Of a stretch of 64,000 bases of DNA, positions 34,991 through 43,854 are shown piece after piece. The stretch is from Planctomycetia bacterium (GTDB lineage Bacteria; Planctomycetota; Planctomycetia; Pirellulales; Thermoguttaceae). Made by a program: the position numbers and the translations under genes. The notes beneath the pieces were generated by a model. The model searched no databases. It saw nothing but the letters and a program-made list of their open reading frames with translations, and was not told the origin of the DNA. The stretch covers positions 1 through 64,000 of the forward strand of contig JAUNMR010000005.1 of the NCBI GenBank assembly GCA_030537455.1, in the 5' to 3' direction. Position 1 is the stretch's first letter, and each line of letters begins with the position of its first letter.

Positions 34991-37516
34991 ATGGCAGGGG
35001 CGTTTAGCGCCAGATCGACAATGGAGCATGAGCAAGCACGCGCGTTAAACTCGCAGGAGCGCGACACGTCGCCGCTCTATGCGCCGGTGAGTTCACGACG
35101 CTATGTCAAGTCGTCGGTCGTCGAGGCGCTCGCGCGCATGGGTATTCACCGCGCGTTTCAGTTGCTCTTTCATTTTCCACGTGATTACCAGGAGATTACG
35201 CTCAAGCGCACGCCGCGCGATTTGGTCGAAGGTCAGGTTCAGTCGATCGTTGGCGCGGTGGTCGCAGTTCGTACACTCCACACGCGTCGCGGACCGATCG
35301 TGACCGTAACGCTCTCCACACGCGACGGCGATTTCGTCAGAGCGGTTTGGTTCAATATGCCCTTTATGGCGCGTTCGTTCTACCAAGATCGACTTGTTAT
35401 GCTAACCGGCAAGCCGAAGTACGACTCCCACGCGTGGTCCTTTTCTCATCCAAATGTAACCTATCTCGATCGTGATCTGGCGCTGACCGAGGATCTCTTT
35501 GAGGAAGAGGAATCGGCGTCTTCCTCCTCGGAAGCGCCGCCCGAGAAACGTTTTATCGCGCCAATTTACCCCTTAACCGAGGGGGTGACGCAAGCGCAAA
35601 TGCAGAACGTCATAAGCAACGCGCTGGTCGACTTGCCCGAGGCGCTGCCAGAGGCGTTGCCAAAGGAGTTGCTCGACAAGCGCGATCTGCCCGGGATTGC
35701 CGAGGCGATTCGCTCCATTCATGCGCCCAAAACCATGGAGGAGGCGCAACGCGCTAAACGTCGATTTATCTATCAGGAGTTGCTCGTCTTGCAGTTGGCG
35801 CTCGCGATTTGCCGCACGCGTCGTCAGGTTAATATGCGCGCGACGCCACTGACGTGGTCGCGCAAGATCGACTCGCGTATTCGTCGGCTCTTTCCCTTTG
35901 AACTGACAGAGGCGCAGAACCAGGCGATCGCTGAAATATCCGCCGACCTTGCCAAACCGACGCCGATGAACCGTCTATTGCAGGGCGACGTCGGAGCCGG
36001 TAAGACGGCGGTGGCGGTCTATGCGGCTCTACAGGCGGTGGCGAATCATACTCAGGTCGCGCTCATGGCGCCGACCGAATCGCTGGCGCGTCAACATCTT
36101 CGCACATTACAGAATTATTTGCGCAATAGCGCCACAGAGGCGGTAGGAGTTTTTGGCGGTCAGAAGGTCAGCGAGCGTCGCGCCGTTTTAGAGAGCATTC
36201 GTACCGGCGCGGCACAGATAATCGTCGGCACGCAGGCGTTGGTTCACGGCGAGATTGAATTTCAACGTTTAGGTCTTGTTATTATCGACGAGCAGCACAA
36301 ATTCGGCGTGCGTCAGCGCGCGAATCTCAAGGCGTCCTCGACGCTAGAGCCTCATTATCTCGTCATGACAGCCACGCCGATTCCGCGCAGTATGACAATG
36401 ACGCTCTTTGGCGACCTGGACGTATCGGTCATGCACGGCTTGCCGCCGGGTCGTCACAAGACCACGACCGCGCTTTTGACGCCTGCTAACCGTGCGAGCT
36501 GGTGGGAATTTGTGCGTCGACAGCTCGATCAGGGTCGTCAGGCGTATGTGATTGTATCACGCGTGGACGCCACGGAAGAGGAGGAGGAACAAGAGGATAC
36601 AATTGAGTACGTCCCGGAGCGACCGAGCAATGGTCAAGCGGAGTTGGGTATTTGGGAAACCTGGGAAGGACCTCAGCGCGATCGCGCGTACTTTGAGCGT
36701 CGTGAGCGCGCCTCCCAGAAGACGCCGCCTAAGAGCGAACGCGTAGCGTCGGACGTAGCGAAATTAAAGGACGTTTGGTCTGTTTATCAAGAGCTTTCTC
36801 AGGGCGAATTTAAGGGTTATCGTCACGGGATACTTCACGGGCGCATGACGTCTGCGGAGAAGGAGGCGACCATGGCGGACTTTCGTAGCGGCGTCATTCA
36901 GGTTCTGACCTCCACTTTGGTTGTTGAGGTGGGGATCGACGTGCCGAACGCAACGATCATGACGATCGAAAACGCGGAGCGCTTCGGTTTGGCGCAACTC
37001 CATCAGTTGCGCGGTCGCGTCTCACGCGGTAGTCACCCCGGGTTTTGCGCGATCGCGCCGACTGAAACGCCCCTGCGCAGTGAGGAGCGCGAAAATATGA
37101 CGCAAACCAGCGCGGCGCAACTCCGGGCGAGTCTCAAACGTAAAGGGAAGGCGCCCGCGAAGCGCTCGGGCAAGCGTAAGGGCGAGGAGCCGAGTGAAAC
37201 GCCCGAGGAGCGTCGACGACGCGAATCGTACGAGCGACTGGTCTTCTTTACCACAACCACCGACGGGTTCGCGCTGGCGGAGAAGGACTTTGAACTTCGC
37301 GGACCGGGCGAGCTTTTCGGGCAACGTCAGCATGGCGCGACGTCGCTGCAGATCGCGGATCTATCGCGCGACCGTCAGACGCTCCTGCAGGCGCGCGAGG
37401 ACGCAATGGCGACGGTTGCGCAAGACCCAGGTCTGGCCGATTCCTCACACACGACGCTACGACGACAGGCTTTGCAGCGTTACGGTCAGCAGTTCGATTT
37501 GGGCGACGTCGGGTAG
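34991..37516 (+). CDS. recG: ATP-dependent DNA helicase RecG
   Basis: An 841-residue superfamily 2 helicase. The N-terminal wedge domain contains LLFHFPRDYQEITLKRTPRD. Walker A is QGDVGAGKTAVAVYAAL (about 331), Walker B/DExH is IIDEQHKFGVRQRANL, motif III is MTATPIPRSMTMTLFGDLD, and the C-terminal lobe has TSTLVVEVGIDVPNATIM then FGLAQLHQLRGRVSRGSHPG. RecG reverses stalled forks and migrates Holliday junctions. Family members have about 690-700 residues. The extra length comes from an acidic insertion near residue 525 (EEEEEQED) and a Lys/Arg-rich insertion near 716. Several ATG codons lie close to the N-terminus, so the start is uncertain by about 10 residues. Confidence 0.93.
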   Translation: MAGAFSARSTMEHEQARALNSQERDTSPLYAPVSSRRYVKSSVVEALARMGIHRAFQLLFHFPRDYQEITLKRTPRDLVEGQVQSIVGAVVAVRTLHTRRGPIVTVTLSTRDGDFVRAVWFNMPFMARSFYQDRLVMLTGKPKYDSHAWSFSHPNVTYLDRDLALTEDLFEEEESASSSSEAPPEKRFIAPIYPLTEGVTQAQMQNVISNALVDLPEALPEALPKELLDKRDLPGIAEAIRSIHAPKTMEEAQRAKRRFIYQELLVLQLALAICRTRRQVNMRATPLTWSRKIDSRIRRLFPFELTEAQNQAIAEISADLAKPTPMNRLLQGDVGAGKTAVAVYAALQAVANHTQVALMAPTESLARQHLRTLQNYLRNSATEAVGVFGGQKVSERRAVLESIRTGAAQIIVGTQALVHGEIEFQRLGLVIIDEQHKFGVRQRANLKASSTLEPHYLVMTATPIPRSMTMTLFGDLDVSVMHGLPPGRHKTTTALLTPANRASWWEFVRRQLDQGRQAYVIVSRVDATEEEEEQEDTIEYVPERPSNGQAELGIWETWEGPQRDRAYFERRERASQKTPPKSERVASDVAKLKDVWSVYQELSQGEFKGYRHGILHGRMTSAEKEATMADFRSGVIQVLTSTLVVEVGIDVPNATIMTIENAERFGLAQLHQLRGRVSRGSHPGFCAIAPTETPLRSEERENMTQTSAAQLRASLKRKGKAPAKRSGKRKGEEPSETPEERRRRESYERLVFFTTTTDGFALAEKDFELRGPGELFGQRQHGATSLQIADLSRDRQTLLQAREDAMATVAQDPGLADSSHTTLRRQALQRYGQQFDLGDVG

Positions 37517-37567
37517 AAAAAGGCGTAAAAATTTAGGCGTATTACGCGATTTTTTACGACATATGCC

Positions 37568-37595
37568 TTGACGCGTCTTGGCGACGTTGTATAAT
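37568..37595 (+). promoter_or_regulatory. Sigma70-type promoter of rho
   Basis: TTGACG (37568-37573) and TATAAT (37590-37595) with a 16-bp spacer. It is the best promoter in the 590-base gap and implies a leader of about 505 nt. Confidence 0.7.
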
Positions 37596-37601
37596 AGCTC
37601 C

Positions 37602-38106
37602 GTACTTTTGGCGTTAGAAATACGCGGTTCAGTGAATTTTGACGCTTCTTTCTGGATCGGAAGCCGTTGAAATTTGGCTGTTTATGAGCAAATTCGTGTG
37701 TTTCGAAACTCAAAAATCTACCGTAGCGCGTTCTTCGTTTCTTATTCGTGTACGAACGTTCGCGCTTCTTTCGGCTGACCGGTTCGACCCATGCGTTGCA
37801 AGACGACGCGGCGGTTTGTGATTGGTCTTCTGGCTATAGGTTATTTTAACGTCGCGTTGTCTTTGCCCTCTTTGGCGGTTCAGACGTTCTTGTCCCTTCC
37901 TGGGTTTTACGCGACAGGTTCTTTATATAAGGTTTGAATCGGTTTATTTTATTAAGCGCTTCGGGGTTTACCCGTCGTTGCTTCCGTTGTGTTTTCGCTA
38001 CGAAACGCTTCTGGAGTCACGTTCTTCTGCGCGTCTTGGATTTTGACGACGTCACTCTTGACGTACGCTCTTAGAGAAACCGAACGTTCTAAATACGCAG
38101 GCTAAA
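37602..38106 (+). promoter_or_regulatory. Long pyrimidine-rich leader of rho
   Basis: No convincing gene lies in this 505-base stretch. It is rich in T and C runs (CTTCTTTC, CTTTGCCCTC, TTGTCCCTTCC), the kind of unstructured pyrimidine-rich RNA that Rho binds. Autogenous attenuation of rho in its leader is well known in other bacteria; here it is inferred from length and composition only. A 60-codon TTG frame within it looks like chance. Confidence 0.5.
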
Positions 38107-39534
38107 ATGGATAATAGAGACTATCGTTCTCGGAATGGTTATAATGGCCGCAACGGTTATAATAACCCTCAAAATGGATATGGCAATCAGTATAGTCGCG
38201 GTTCGAATCGCGGCGCGAACTACGGTAATAACTACGGTAATAACGGCGGTTACGGTCATTACGAGCAAGGGGGCGGTTACGACGGTTACGGCGGCGGTCG
38301 CGGCGGTTATAATAGCGGACCTCAACGCTTTGCGCGTCGTCCCACGAAGAACACGGCTCTTTCTCCCAGAAAGCCGATGCGCGATAACGACCAGGCTTTC
38401 AGTTCCGATCCCTTTGACCAGGATTCGTTCTATCCTTTCGTTGGCGCGCTGGAATTGCACCCGAACGGCTACGGGTTCTTGCGCGACCCCAAAGAGAGCT
38501 TTGTGCGTCAGACTTCCGACCCCTTCGTGCCCGGTAGCGTGATCGAACAGCTCGGTTTGCGTGAAGGCGTGCAGATCAACTGCAAAGTCCAGCCCGCGAG
38601 AGGCAAGCAAGGTCCGCGTGTGAGAGAAATCTACGACGTCGACGGAATCGACCCGGAACAATACAAATCGGTGCGCCCGTTCGACGAGCTCACTCCGATT
38701 AACCCCGAGGAAAGACTAAGACTCGAAACCGGTCAAGAACCGCTCTCCACGCGCGTTATGGATATTCTCACCCCCCTGGGCAAGGGACAACGTGCGCTCA
38801 TCGTCGCTCCCCCCAGATCCGGAAAGACCGTCTTACTGCAGCAAATCAGCCAGGCGATTACGATCAATCACCCCGAAGTGCACGTTATCGTGCTACTGAT
38901 CGACGAACGTCCCGAAGAAGTCACTGACTTCCAACGCTCTGTCGACGCGGAAGTTATCTCCAGTAGCTTGGACTGCGAAGTGGAAAGCCACGTGCGTCTG
39001 GCGCAGTTCGTCACCAAGCGCTGCAAGCGCCTTGCGGAAATGGGAAAAGACGTCTTCCTACTACTTGACTCCATTACGCGTCTGGCTCGCGCCTTTAATA
39101 AGTGGGTCGGCAATACCGGTCGTACAATGACCGGCGGCGTCGATATTAAGGCGATGGACATTCCCAAGAAGATCTTCTCCTCTGCGCGTCGTAACGAAGA
39201 GGGCGGTTCCCTGACGATTGTCGGCACCGCGCTGGTCGACACCGGTAGCCGTATGGACGAGCTTATCTTCCAAGAGTTTAAGGGCACCGGTAATATGGAG
39301 CTGGTACTCGATCGACGCCTCGCGGATCGTCGCGTCTGGCCGGCGATTGATATTTCTCAGTCGGGTACGCGTCGGGAAGAGAAACTGCTCAAGCCCGAGG
39401 AATTGCGCGCCTCTCATATGCTTCGTCGCGTCCTGACCCCCATGAATCCGCTCGAAGCTATGGAACAACTCACTAGTAATCTGGCGCGTTGCAAGTCGAA
39501 CGAAGAGTTTTTCAATAGGTTTTTGCATAGCTAA
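38107..39534 (+). CDS. rho: Transcription termination factor Rho with Gly/Asn/Tyr-rich N-terminal domain
   Basis: A 475-residue protein. Residues 1-105 are low-complexity, dominated by Gly, Asn, Tyr and Arg ([17 protein letters not shown]), with no sign of the helical Rho_N subdomain. The RNA-binding cold-shock-like domain starts near 110 with [16 protein letters not shown]. The ATPase core has [17 protein letters not shown] (Walker A), [30 protein letters not shown] (Walker B), [20 protein letters not shown], and [20 protein letters not shown] (Q/R-loop region). Rho is a hexameric RNA translocase that ends transcription. Disordered N-terminal inserts occur in Rho of several phyla and can drive condensation. 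AGG lies 5 bases before the ATG. Confidence 0.95.
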   Translation: MDNRDYRSRNGYNGRNGYNNPQNGYGNQYSRGSNRGANYGNNYGNNGGYGHYEQGGGYDGYGGGRGGYNSGPQRFARRPTKNTALSPRKPMRDNDQAFSSDPFDQDSFYPFVGALELHPNGYGFLRDPKESFVRQTSDPFVPGSVIEQLGLREGVQINCKVQPARGKQGPRVREIYDVDGIDPEQYKSVRPFDELTPINPEERLRLETGQEPLSTRVMDILTPLGKGQRALIVAPPRSGKTVLLQQISQAITINHPEVHVIVLLIDERPEEVTDFQRSVDAEVISSSLDCEVESHVRLAQFVTKRCKRLAEMGKDVFLLLDSITRLARAFNKWVGNTGRTMTGGVDIKAMDIPKKIFSSARRNEEGGSLTIVGTALVDTGSRMDELIFQEFKGTGNMELVLDRRLADRRVWPAIDISQSGTRREEKLLKPEELRASHMLRRVLTPMNPLEAMEQLTSNLARCKSNEEFFNRFLHS

Positions 39535-39600
39535 CGTCGTGTGCGCAATCTGCTATTCGGTTTGCGTTTAGAGAGACAGTTGAAGTAGACAAACGAAAAA

Positions 39601-40347
39601 ATGAGCGAACAGTTTAAAAAGAAGGCAGTCGTTCTTGCCGCCGGCAAAGGGACGCGTATGAAGTCCGACCTGCCGAAAGTGTTGTATCCCGTGTGTGGCA
39701 AGCCGATGATCGAGTACGTCTTAGAGGCGCTTGAGGCCGCCGGAGTCGACGAGATCCTGGTGGTGATCGGTTATCAGGGCGAGTTGGTTCGCAAGACGAT
39801 CAAGCCGCGTCCTTATCTGAAATTTGCGGAGCAGAAGGAACTTCTGGGCACCGGTCACGCTGTTATGTCATGCCGCGAGGAACTCGAAGGCTTTGACGGA
39901 CCCGTCTTTATTATCGCCGGCGACAACCCGCTCTTGCAAAGCTCCACGGTGGAACGACTCTTTGCGGAGTATGAGTCAATTGGCGACGCGTCCTGCATCA
40001 TCGGTTCAGTCTACAAAGAGAATCCCTTCGGTATGGGGCGTATTCTGCGTGACGATCAGGGTAATTTCGTCGGCGTTGTCGAAGAGAAAGACGCCACTGA
40101 CCAGCAGCGCCAGATTAAAGAGATCAATATCAGTTACTATATTTTCAACACGCCCGACCTTCTGGCGTCCCTTGGCGCTCTGCGCGCTAATAACGCTCAG
40201 AAAGAGTACTATATTACGGACGTGCCGAAGATCCTGCTCGATCGCCAAAAGAAGATCCTCGCCTTACCGGTTCTTCAGCCGATCGAATGCAACGGCGTGA
40301 ATACGACCGACGACGTCAAGACGGTCGAAAGCCTTTTGAACAAATAG
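39601..40347 (+). CDS. NTP transferase, GlmU pyrophosphorylase-domain protein
   Basis: A 248-residue protein. AVVLAAGKGTRMKSDLPKVL (about 9-28) is the nucleotide-binding signature of GlmU-type uridylyltransferases. QKELLGTGHAVMSC, FIIAGDNPLLQSS (catalytic-metal Asp), NPFGMGRILRD, VVEEKDAT and EINISYYIFN follow in the GlmU order. It ends after the Rossmann-like domain, so the left-handed beta-helix acetyltransferase half of GlmU (about 200 residues) is missing. It probably makes UDP-GlcNAc or a related NDP-sugar. It follows rho by 66 bases and ends at a strong terminator. The acetyltransferase step must be done by another protein if this supplies peptidoglycan or LPS precursors. Confidence 0.85.
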   Translation: MSEQFKKKAVVLAAGKGTRMKSDLPKVLYPVCGKPMIEYVLEALEAAGVDEILVVIGYQGELVRKTIKPRPYLKFAEQKELLGTGHAVMSCREELEGFDGPVFIIAGDNPLLQSSTVERLFAEYESIGDASCIIGSVYKENPFGMGRILRDDQGNFVGVVEEKDATDQQRQIKEINISYYIFNTPDLLASLGALRANNAQKEYYITDVPKILLDRQKKILALPVLQPIECNGVNTTDDVKTVESLLNK

Positions 40348-40412
40348 TTTCTGATATATCGTAGCGCGTCGCGTCCCACAGAGCGCGACGCCGAGAGTTC
40401 TGAGTTAGAACA

Positions 40413-40452
40413 AGCCAGAGAGCGTTCAGTCGCGCTTTCTGGCTCGTTTTTT
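40413..40452 (+). terminator. Rho-independent terminator after the GlmU-like gene
   Basis: AGCCAGAGAGCG (40413-40424) pairs with CGCTTTCTGGCT (40433-40444) with one G-U pair, followed by CGTTTTTTGG. Confidence 0.88.
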
Positions 40453-40845
40453 GGGAGTAAAACGCAAAGTTGACCACGCTTATGACCGGATTTCTCCCCC
40501 TTGGCATAGGACGTCTTGTCGAGTTTTTCTTTTTTTGGCGCTTTTACTAAGATTTCGAAGCGCCGTTTGCCGATATAGCGTTCACAGTAGCGCGACGTCT
40601 TTGGACACGCACGCTGTGCAGTCGTTGGCGTCGTCGCATAGGCGAACCGGTTTATTTTGGCAAAAATGTCAGAATCATTACAGACCGCGACTGTTTTTTA
40701 CCGATAGACAAACCAAAGAACTACATATCCGCAGTCGCGTGCGCTTAGCCATGCGGCATGTTGCGAGAAGTAACGATTAACAGAAACGTTTGACACTTGG
40801 CGTTAGGCGCTCGAGGAACGTTTCATATCACGGAGGAGAAACGCG
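40453..40845. other. Gene-free stretch before the small lipoprotein gene
   Basis: A 109-codon open frame (40451-40780) spans this stretch but it overlaps the terminator, is rich in Arg, Ser and His and has no ribosome site, so I do not call it. A T-rich patch (GAGTTTTTCTTTTTTTGG) lies near 40520. TTGACA occurs near 40792 but no -10 box follows at the right distance. Confidence 0.4.
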
Positions 40846-41064
40846 ATGCGTAAATTTGTGCTGTCGCTTATGTTGGGAGCGCTGACGCTGAGCTCCGTTG
40901 GATGCGTCTTGCCAGCATATTCGGGCGATCCGGCGAAACGAACTCAGCAACTATATAATACTTCGGAAGACCTTCGCCAGACCGAAGAGACTTGGGAACG
41001 AGTCTGGATGCTCGACCAACCGAGTCATATGACGCCGTATCGTACTCACGGCGGTATAACCTGA
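40846..41064 (+). CDS. Small lipoprotein with YRTHGGI tail
   Basis: A 72-residue protein. MRKFVLSLMLGALTLSSVGC is a lipoprotein signal with lipobox SVGC (Cys 20). The mature part is helical, and its end, TWERVWMLDQPSHMTPYRTHGG, follows a pattern I associate with a widespread planctomycete small-lipoprotein family of unknown function. GGAGGAG lies 7 bases before the ATG, one of the strongest ribosome sites in the window. A perfect bidirectional terminator follows. It is probably abundant and periplasmic, but its role is unknown. Confidence 0.85.
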   Translation: MRKFVLSLMLGALTLSSVGCVLPAYSGDPAKRTQQLYNTSEDLRQTEETWERVWMLDQPSHMTPYRTHGGIT

Positions 41065-41145
41065 TACCAGCATTGCGCACAGTCGTTTTGCGACGTCGCA
41101 TTGGCTGTCCCACAATCGCGACGCGTGCCGACCGTGAGCTGAAAT

Positions 41146-41184
41146 AAAAAGGACGCTCTTTCCTTGCGAGAGAGCGTCCTTTTT
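41146..41184. terminator. Bidirectional terminator between the small lipoprotein gene and pyrC
   Basis: AAAAAGGACGCTCT (41146-41159) pairs perfectly with AGAGCGTCCTTTTT (41171-41184). T tracts follow on both strands, so it can end both converging transcripts. Confidence 0.9.
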
Positions 41185-41270
41185 CATTTTGGGTCGGCGT
41201 TTGGGGATAAGCGCACGTGCGTTTAGACGCGTGGTCGCGTCACGTCGTTCGCGTCGCCAGCGGCGCGGCG

Positions 41271-42557
41271 TTAGTCGAGCTTATATCGAATTTCACCGTC
41301 GACGATTGTTATTACGGCGCGACCTTTGAAGTTACGACCAATGTACGGAGAGTTCTTACTTTTGGAGACGATTGACTCCTTGGTATAGGTCCACTGACGG
41401 TTCGGATCGATGATTGTCACGTCGGCGTCGGCGCCAGCTTGTAGCGTTCCCTTAGCAATACCCAGAATTTTCGCGGGATTGATCGCCATTTTTTCGACCA
41501 GTTGCGCCCAGGTGAGTCGACCGTCGGCGACGAAATCTAAAATGAGCGGCACAGCGGTTTCCAGCCCGATAATGCCAAAGGGCGCAATATTGATTTCACG
41601 CTCTTTTTTCTCGGCGGAGTGGGGCGCGTGATCCGTGGCGATTGCGTCGATAGTACCGTCGAGCAGTCCTTCAATACACGCGTCGACGTGCTCTTGGCTA
41701 CGCAACGGCGGGTTCATCTTAAAGTTGGAATCGAAAGAGCGCAATTCCTCATCGGTTAGCGTGAGATGATGAGGCGTTACTTCCGCGGTCACGCGTACGC
41801 CACGCGCTTTGGCGCGTCGAATGGAGGCGATCGCCCCGGCGGAGGAAACGTGCATAATGTGCAGGCGTGCGCCGACGCTTTCCGCTAGCGCGATATCACG
41901 CGAGACCATAACGCCTTCTGCTTCCGCGGGTATTCCGCGCAGACCCAAAATATTCGAGACGCGTCCCTCGTGCATAACGCCGTCTTTGGCCAGTTCCACC
42001 GACTCTTCATGGCACAGAACCGCCTTGTCGAACATCTTGCAGTACTGTAGCGCTCGCTTCATGAGTTCGTCGTTCTCAATGGAGGAACCGTCGTCGCTAC
42101 AAGCGACCGCGCCGCTTTCGAACAGGAGCCCTAATTCAGCTAATTCTTCCCCTTTGCGTCCCTTGCTAATACAGCAGATCGGGAAGACGTTACACATTCG
42201 CGCGCGCGCGGCTAGCTCGCGAATGAGCGCCACGTTCGCCTGCGTGTCGAGCGCCGGCGAGGTATTGGGCGGGCAGGCAATAGAAGTAAAACCGCCAGTG
42301 AGCGCGGCGCGCGCGCCCGAGGCGACGGTTTCGGCTTCTTCGTAGCCGGGTTCGCGCAGATGCGCGTGCATATCGATTAAGCCCGGGGTGACGACCAGAC
42401 CGGTTGCGTCGATGCGTTGTGCGTCGGAGGGAACTGAATCTGCGCTAGGGGAGATTGCGGCGACTTTGCCGTCGATGAGTAAGAGATTTGCGATTTTGTC
42501 GAGATTCTGCGTGGGATCAACAATCCGACCGTTTTCAATATAGAGCGTCTGTGCCAT
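41271..42557 (-). CDS. pyrC: Dihydroorotase
   Basis: A 428-residue type I (multifunctional-like) dihydroorotase. VTPGLIDMHAHLREPGYEEA holds the HxH metal ligands, VRVTAEVTPHHLTLTDEEL the second His pair, and IDAIATDHAPHSAEKKEREI the catalytic Asp. It closes carbamoyl-aspartate to dihydroorotate in pyrimidine synthesis. It follows pyrB after 76 bases on the same strand, so pyrB-pyrC form an operon in pathway order, ending at the shared terminator at 41146. Ribosome site is weak. No regulator or PyrR-type leader is evident. Confidence 0.95.
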   Translation of the reverse strand: MAQTLYIENGRIVDPTQNLDKIANLLLIDGKVAAISPSADSVPSDAQRIDATGLVVTPGLIDMHAHLREPGYEEAETVASGARAALTGGFTSIACPPNTSPALDTQANVALIRELAARARMCNVFPICCISKGRKGEELAELGLLFESGAVACSDDGSSIENDELMKRALQYCKMFDKAVLCHEESVELAKDGVMHEGRVSNILGLRGIPAEAEGVMVSRDIALAESVGARLHIMHVSSAGAIASIRRAKARGVRVTAEVTPHHLTLTDEELRSFDSNFKMNPPLRSQEHVDACIEGLLDGTIDAIATDHAPHSAEKKEREINIAPFGIIGLETAVPLILDFVADGRLTWAQLVEKMAINPAKILGIAKGTLQAGADADVTIIDPNRQWTYTKESIVSKSKNSPYIGRNFKGRAVITIVDGEIRYKLD

Positions 42558-42633
42558 TGTATTGTCGTTTCTTGTAAGTTTCGAGTGTCGTGAGAACGCG
42601 CGCGGCGCGCCGCAGGCGTGTCGGTCGGCGCGG

Positions 42634-43623
42634 TTAACGCGCAGCGAGTCGTCTCGACATGGCGGAGATCGTCAGCCACAGCGTCGCCATTCTAGTGGCG
42701 ATGCCATTTGTCACTTGGTCAAGAATAGCGGAGTGGGGACCGTCAGCGACATCAGGCGTGATTTCCACGCCGCGATTAATCGGACCGGGCGCGAGAATCA
42801 GCACGTCCTTTTTACAACGCGCCAGACGGTCGGCGTCCATGGCGTAAAGTCGAGCGTATTCGCGAATCGACGGGAAAGGTCGCGTGACTTGGCGTTCAAA
42901 TTGAATGCGCAGAAGATTAAAGACGTCAACGCGCGGTAAGATATCGTCGAGCGAGTAACTGATTTCAACGCCTAACTCGCGCCAGTAGGGAGAGATAAGA
43001 GTGGATGGACCGCAAACAATCGGCTTGGCTCCGAGTTTGAGGAGCGCAAAGATATTCGACCGCGCCACACGACTGTGAGCGATATCGCCAACTAACGCGA
43101 CCGTTAGATCCTTAAAGGAGCCGAAGCGACGTCGAATCGTGAGCAGATCCAGTAGTCCTTGCGTGGGGTGCTCGTAAGCGCCGTCCCCTGCATTAACGAC
43201 AACGCAGTCCTTCAGTCGCGAGGCGAGAAGTTTGGGAGCGCCGGGACAGGAATGACGCATAACGATCGCGTCTAAACCCATCGCTTGAATATTCTTAGCG
43301 GTGTCAATGAGCGTTTCGCCCTTGGATAAACTACTTGTGGAGGAAGCAAAGTCGACCACATTGGCGCCCAAACGACGACCGGCCAGACCGAAACTGGTCT
43401 TTGTGCGCGTGGAGTTCTCAAAGAAGAGATTGACGATCGTCTTGCCCGCCAAAAGAGGAATGGCGCGACTATTCTCAGAAGACTCTAGAATGCAACTACG
43501 AAACCGCTGCGCTTGATCCAGAATAATTGTGATTTCTTCAACGCTAAGATCTGCCAGACCAAGGAGATGTTCGCGCGTCCATTCCAGTGGCGCGGAACCC
43601 CAGTTTGCAGGTGTGTACAGCAT
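42634..43623 (-). CDS. pyrB: Aspartate carbamoyltransferase catalytic subunit
   Basis: About 329 residues from the ATG at 43623; AGGAG lies 11 bases upstream. A TTG at 43632 would add three residues but overlaps that site. VNLFFENSTRTKTSFGLAGR is the carbamoyl-phosphate STRT loop; SKGETLIDTAKNIQAM holds the mobile SKGE loop, and MRHSCPGAPKLL and DGAYEHPTQGLLDLLTI are further active-site segments. The enzyme makes carbamoyl-aspartate, the first committed pyrimidine step. No pyrI regulatory subunit is nearby, fitting the class that works with dihydroorotase. pyrC follows after 76 bases. Confidence 0.95.
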   Translation of the reverse strand: MLYTPANWGSAPLEWTREHLLGLADLSVEEITIILDQAQRFRSCILESSENSRAIPLLAGKTIVNLFFENSTRTKTSFGLAGRRLGANVVDFASSTSSLSKGETLIDTAKNIQAMGLDAIVMRHSCPGAPKLLASRLKDCVVVNAGDGAYEHPTQGLLDLLTIRRRFGSFKDLTVALVGDIAHSRVARSNIFALLKLGAKPIVCGPSTLISPYWRELGVEISYSLDDILPRVDVFNLLRIQFERQVTRPFPSIREYARLYAMDADRLARCKKDVLILAPGPINRGVEITPDVADGPHSAILDQVTNGIATRMATLWLTISAMSRRLAAR

Positions 43624-43794
43624 GATTTGCAACGCTCCTATCGAACGAACGTCCTGAAATTGGCCGTGCGGTCAAGCCAATCGCCGCCGCGACGTCATAG
43701 ACGTTTAAAATTTTTGATTATTCTACAGCAAAAAGCCTAGACGTTAAAGGGGCAGAACACGCGTGCGTGGCAAAAGTAATTCAGGAAATAGACG

Positions 43795-43826
43795 AAAAAA
43801 GCGACCCGCCGGTTATGACGGGTCGC
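43795..43826 (-). terminator. Rho-independent terminator of the 856-codon membrane-protein gene
   Basis: On the minus strand GCGACCCG (43826-43819) pairs with CGGGTCGC (43808-43801), followed directly by TTTTTTCG. Confidence 0.85.
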
Positions 43827-43854
43827 ACATGGCGATTGTAAAGGAGACGTCGCG

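Noticed and set aside
37639..37821. 60-codon frame in the rho leader as a leader peptide
   Set aside because: TTG start without a ribosome site and no sign of coding composition.
40451..40780. 109-codon plus-strand frame after the GlmU-like gene
   Set aside because: Begins inside the terminator tail, rich in Arg/His/Ser, no ribosome site or family pattern.
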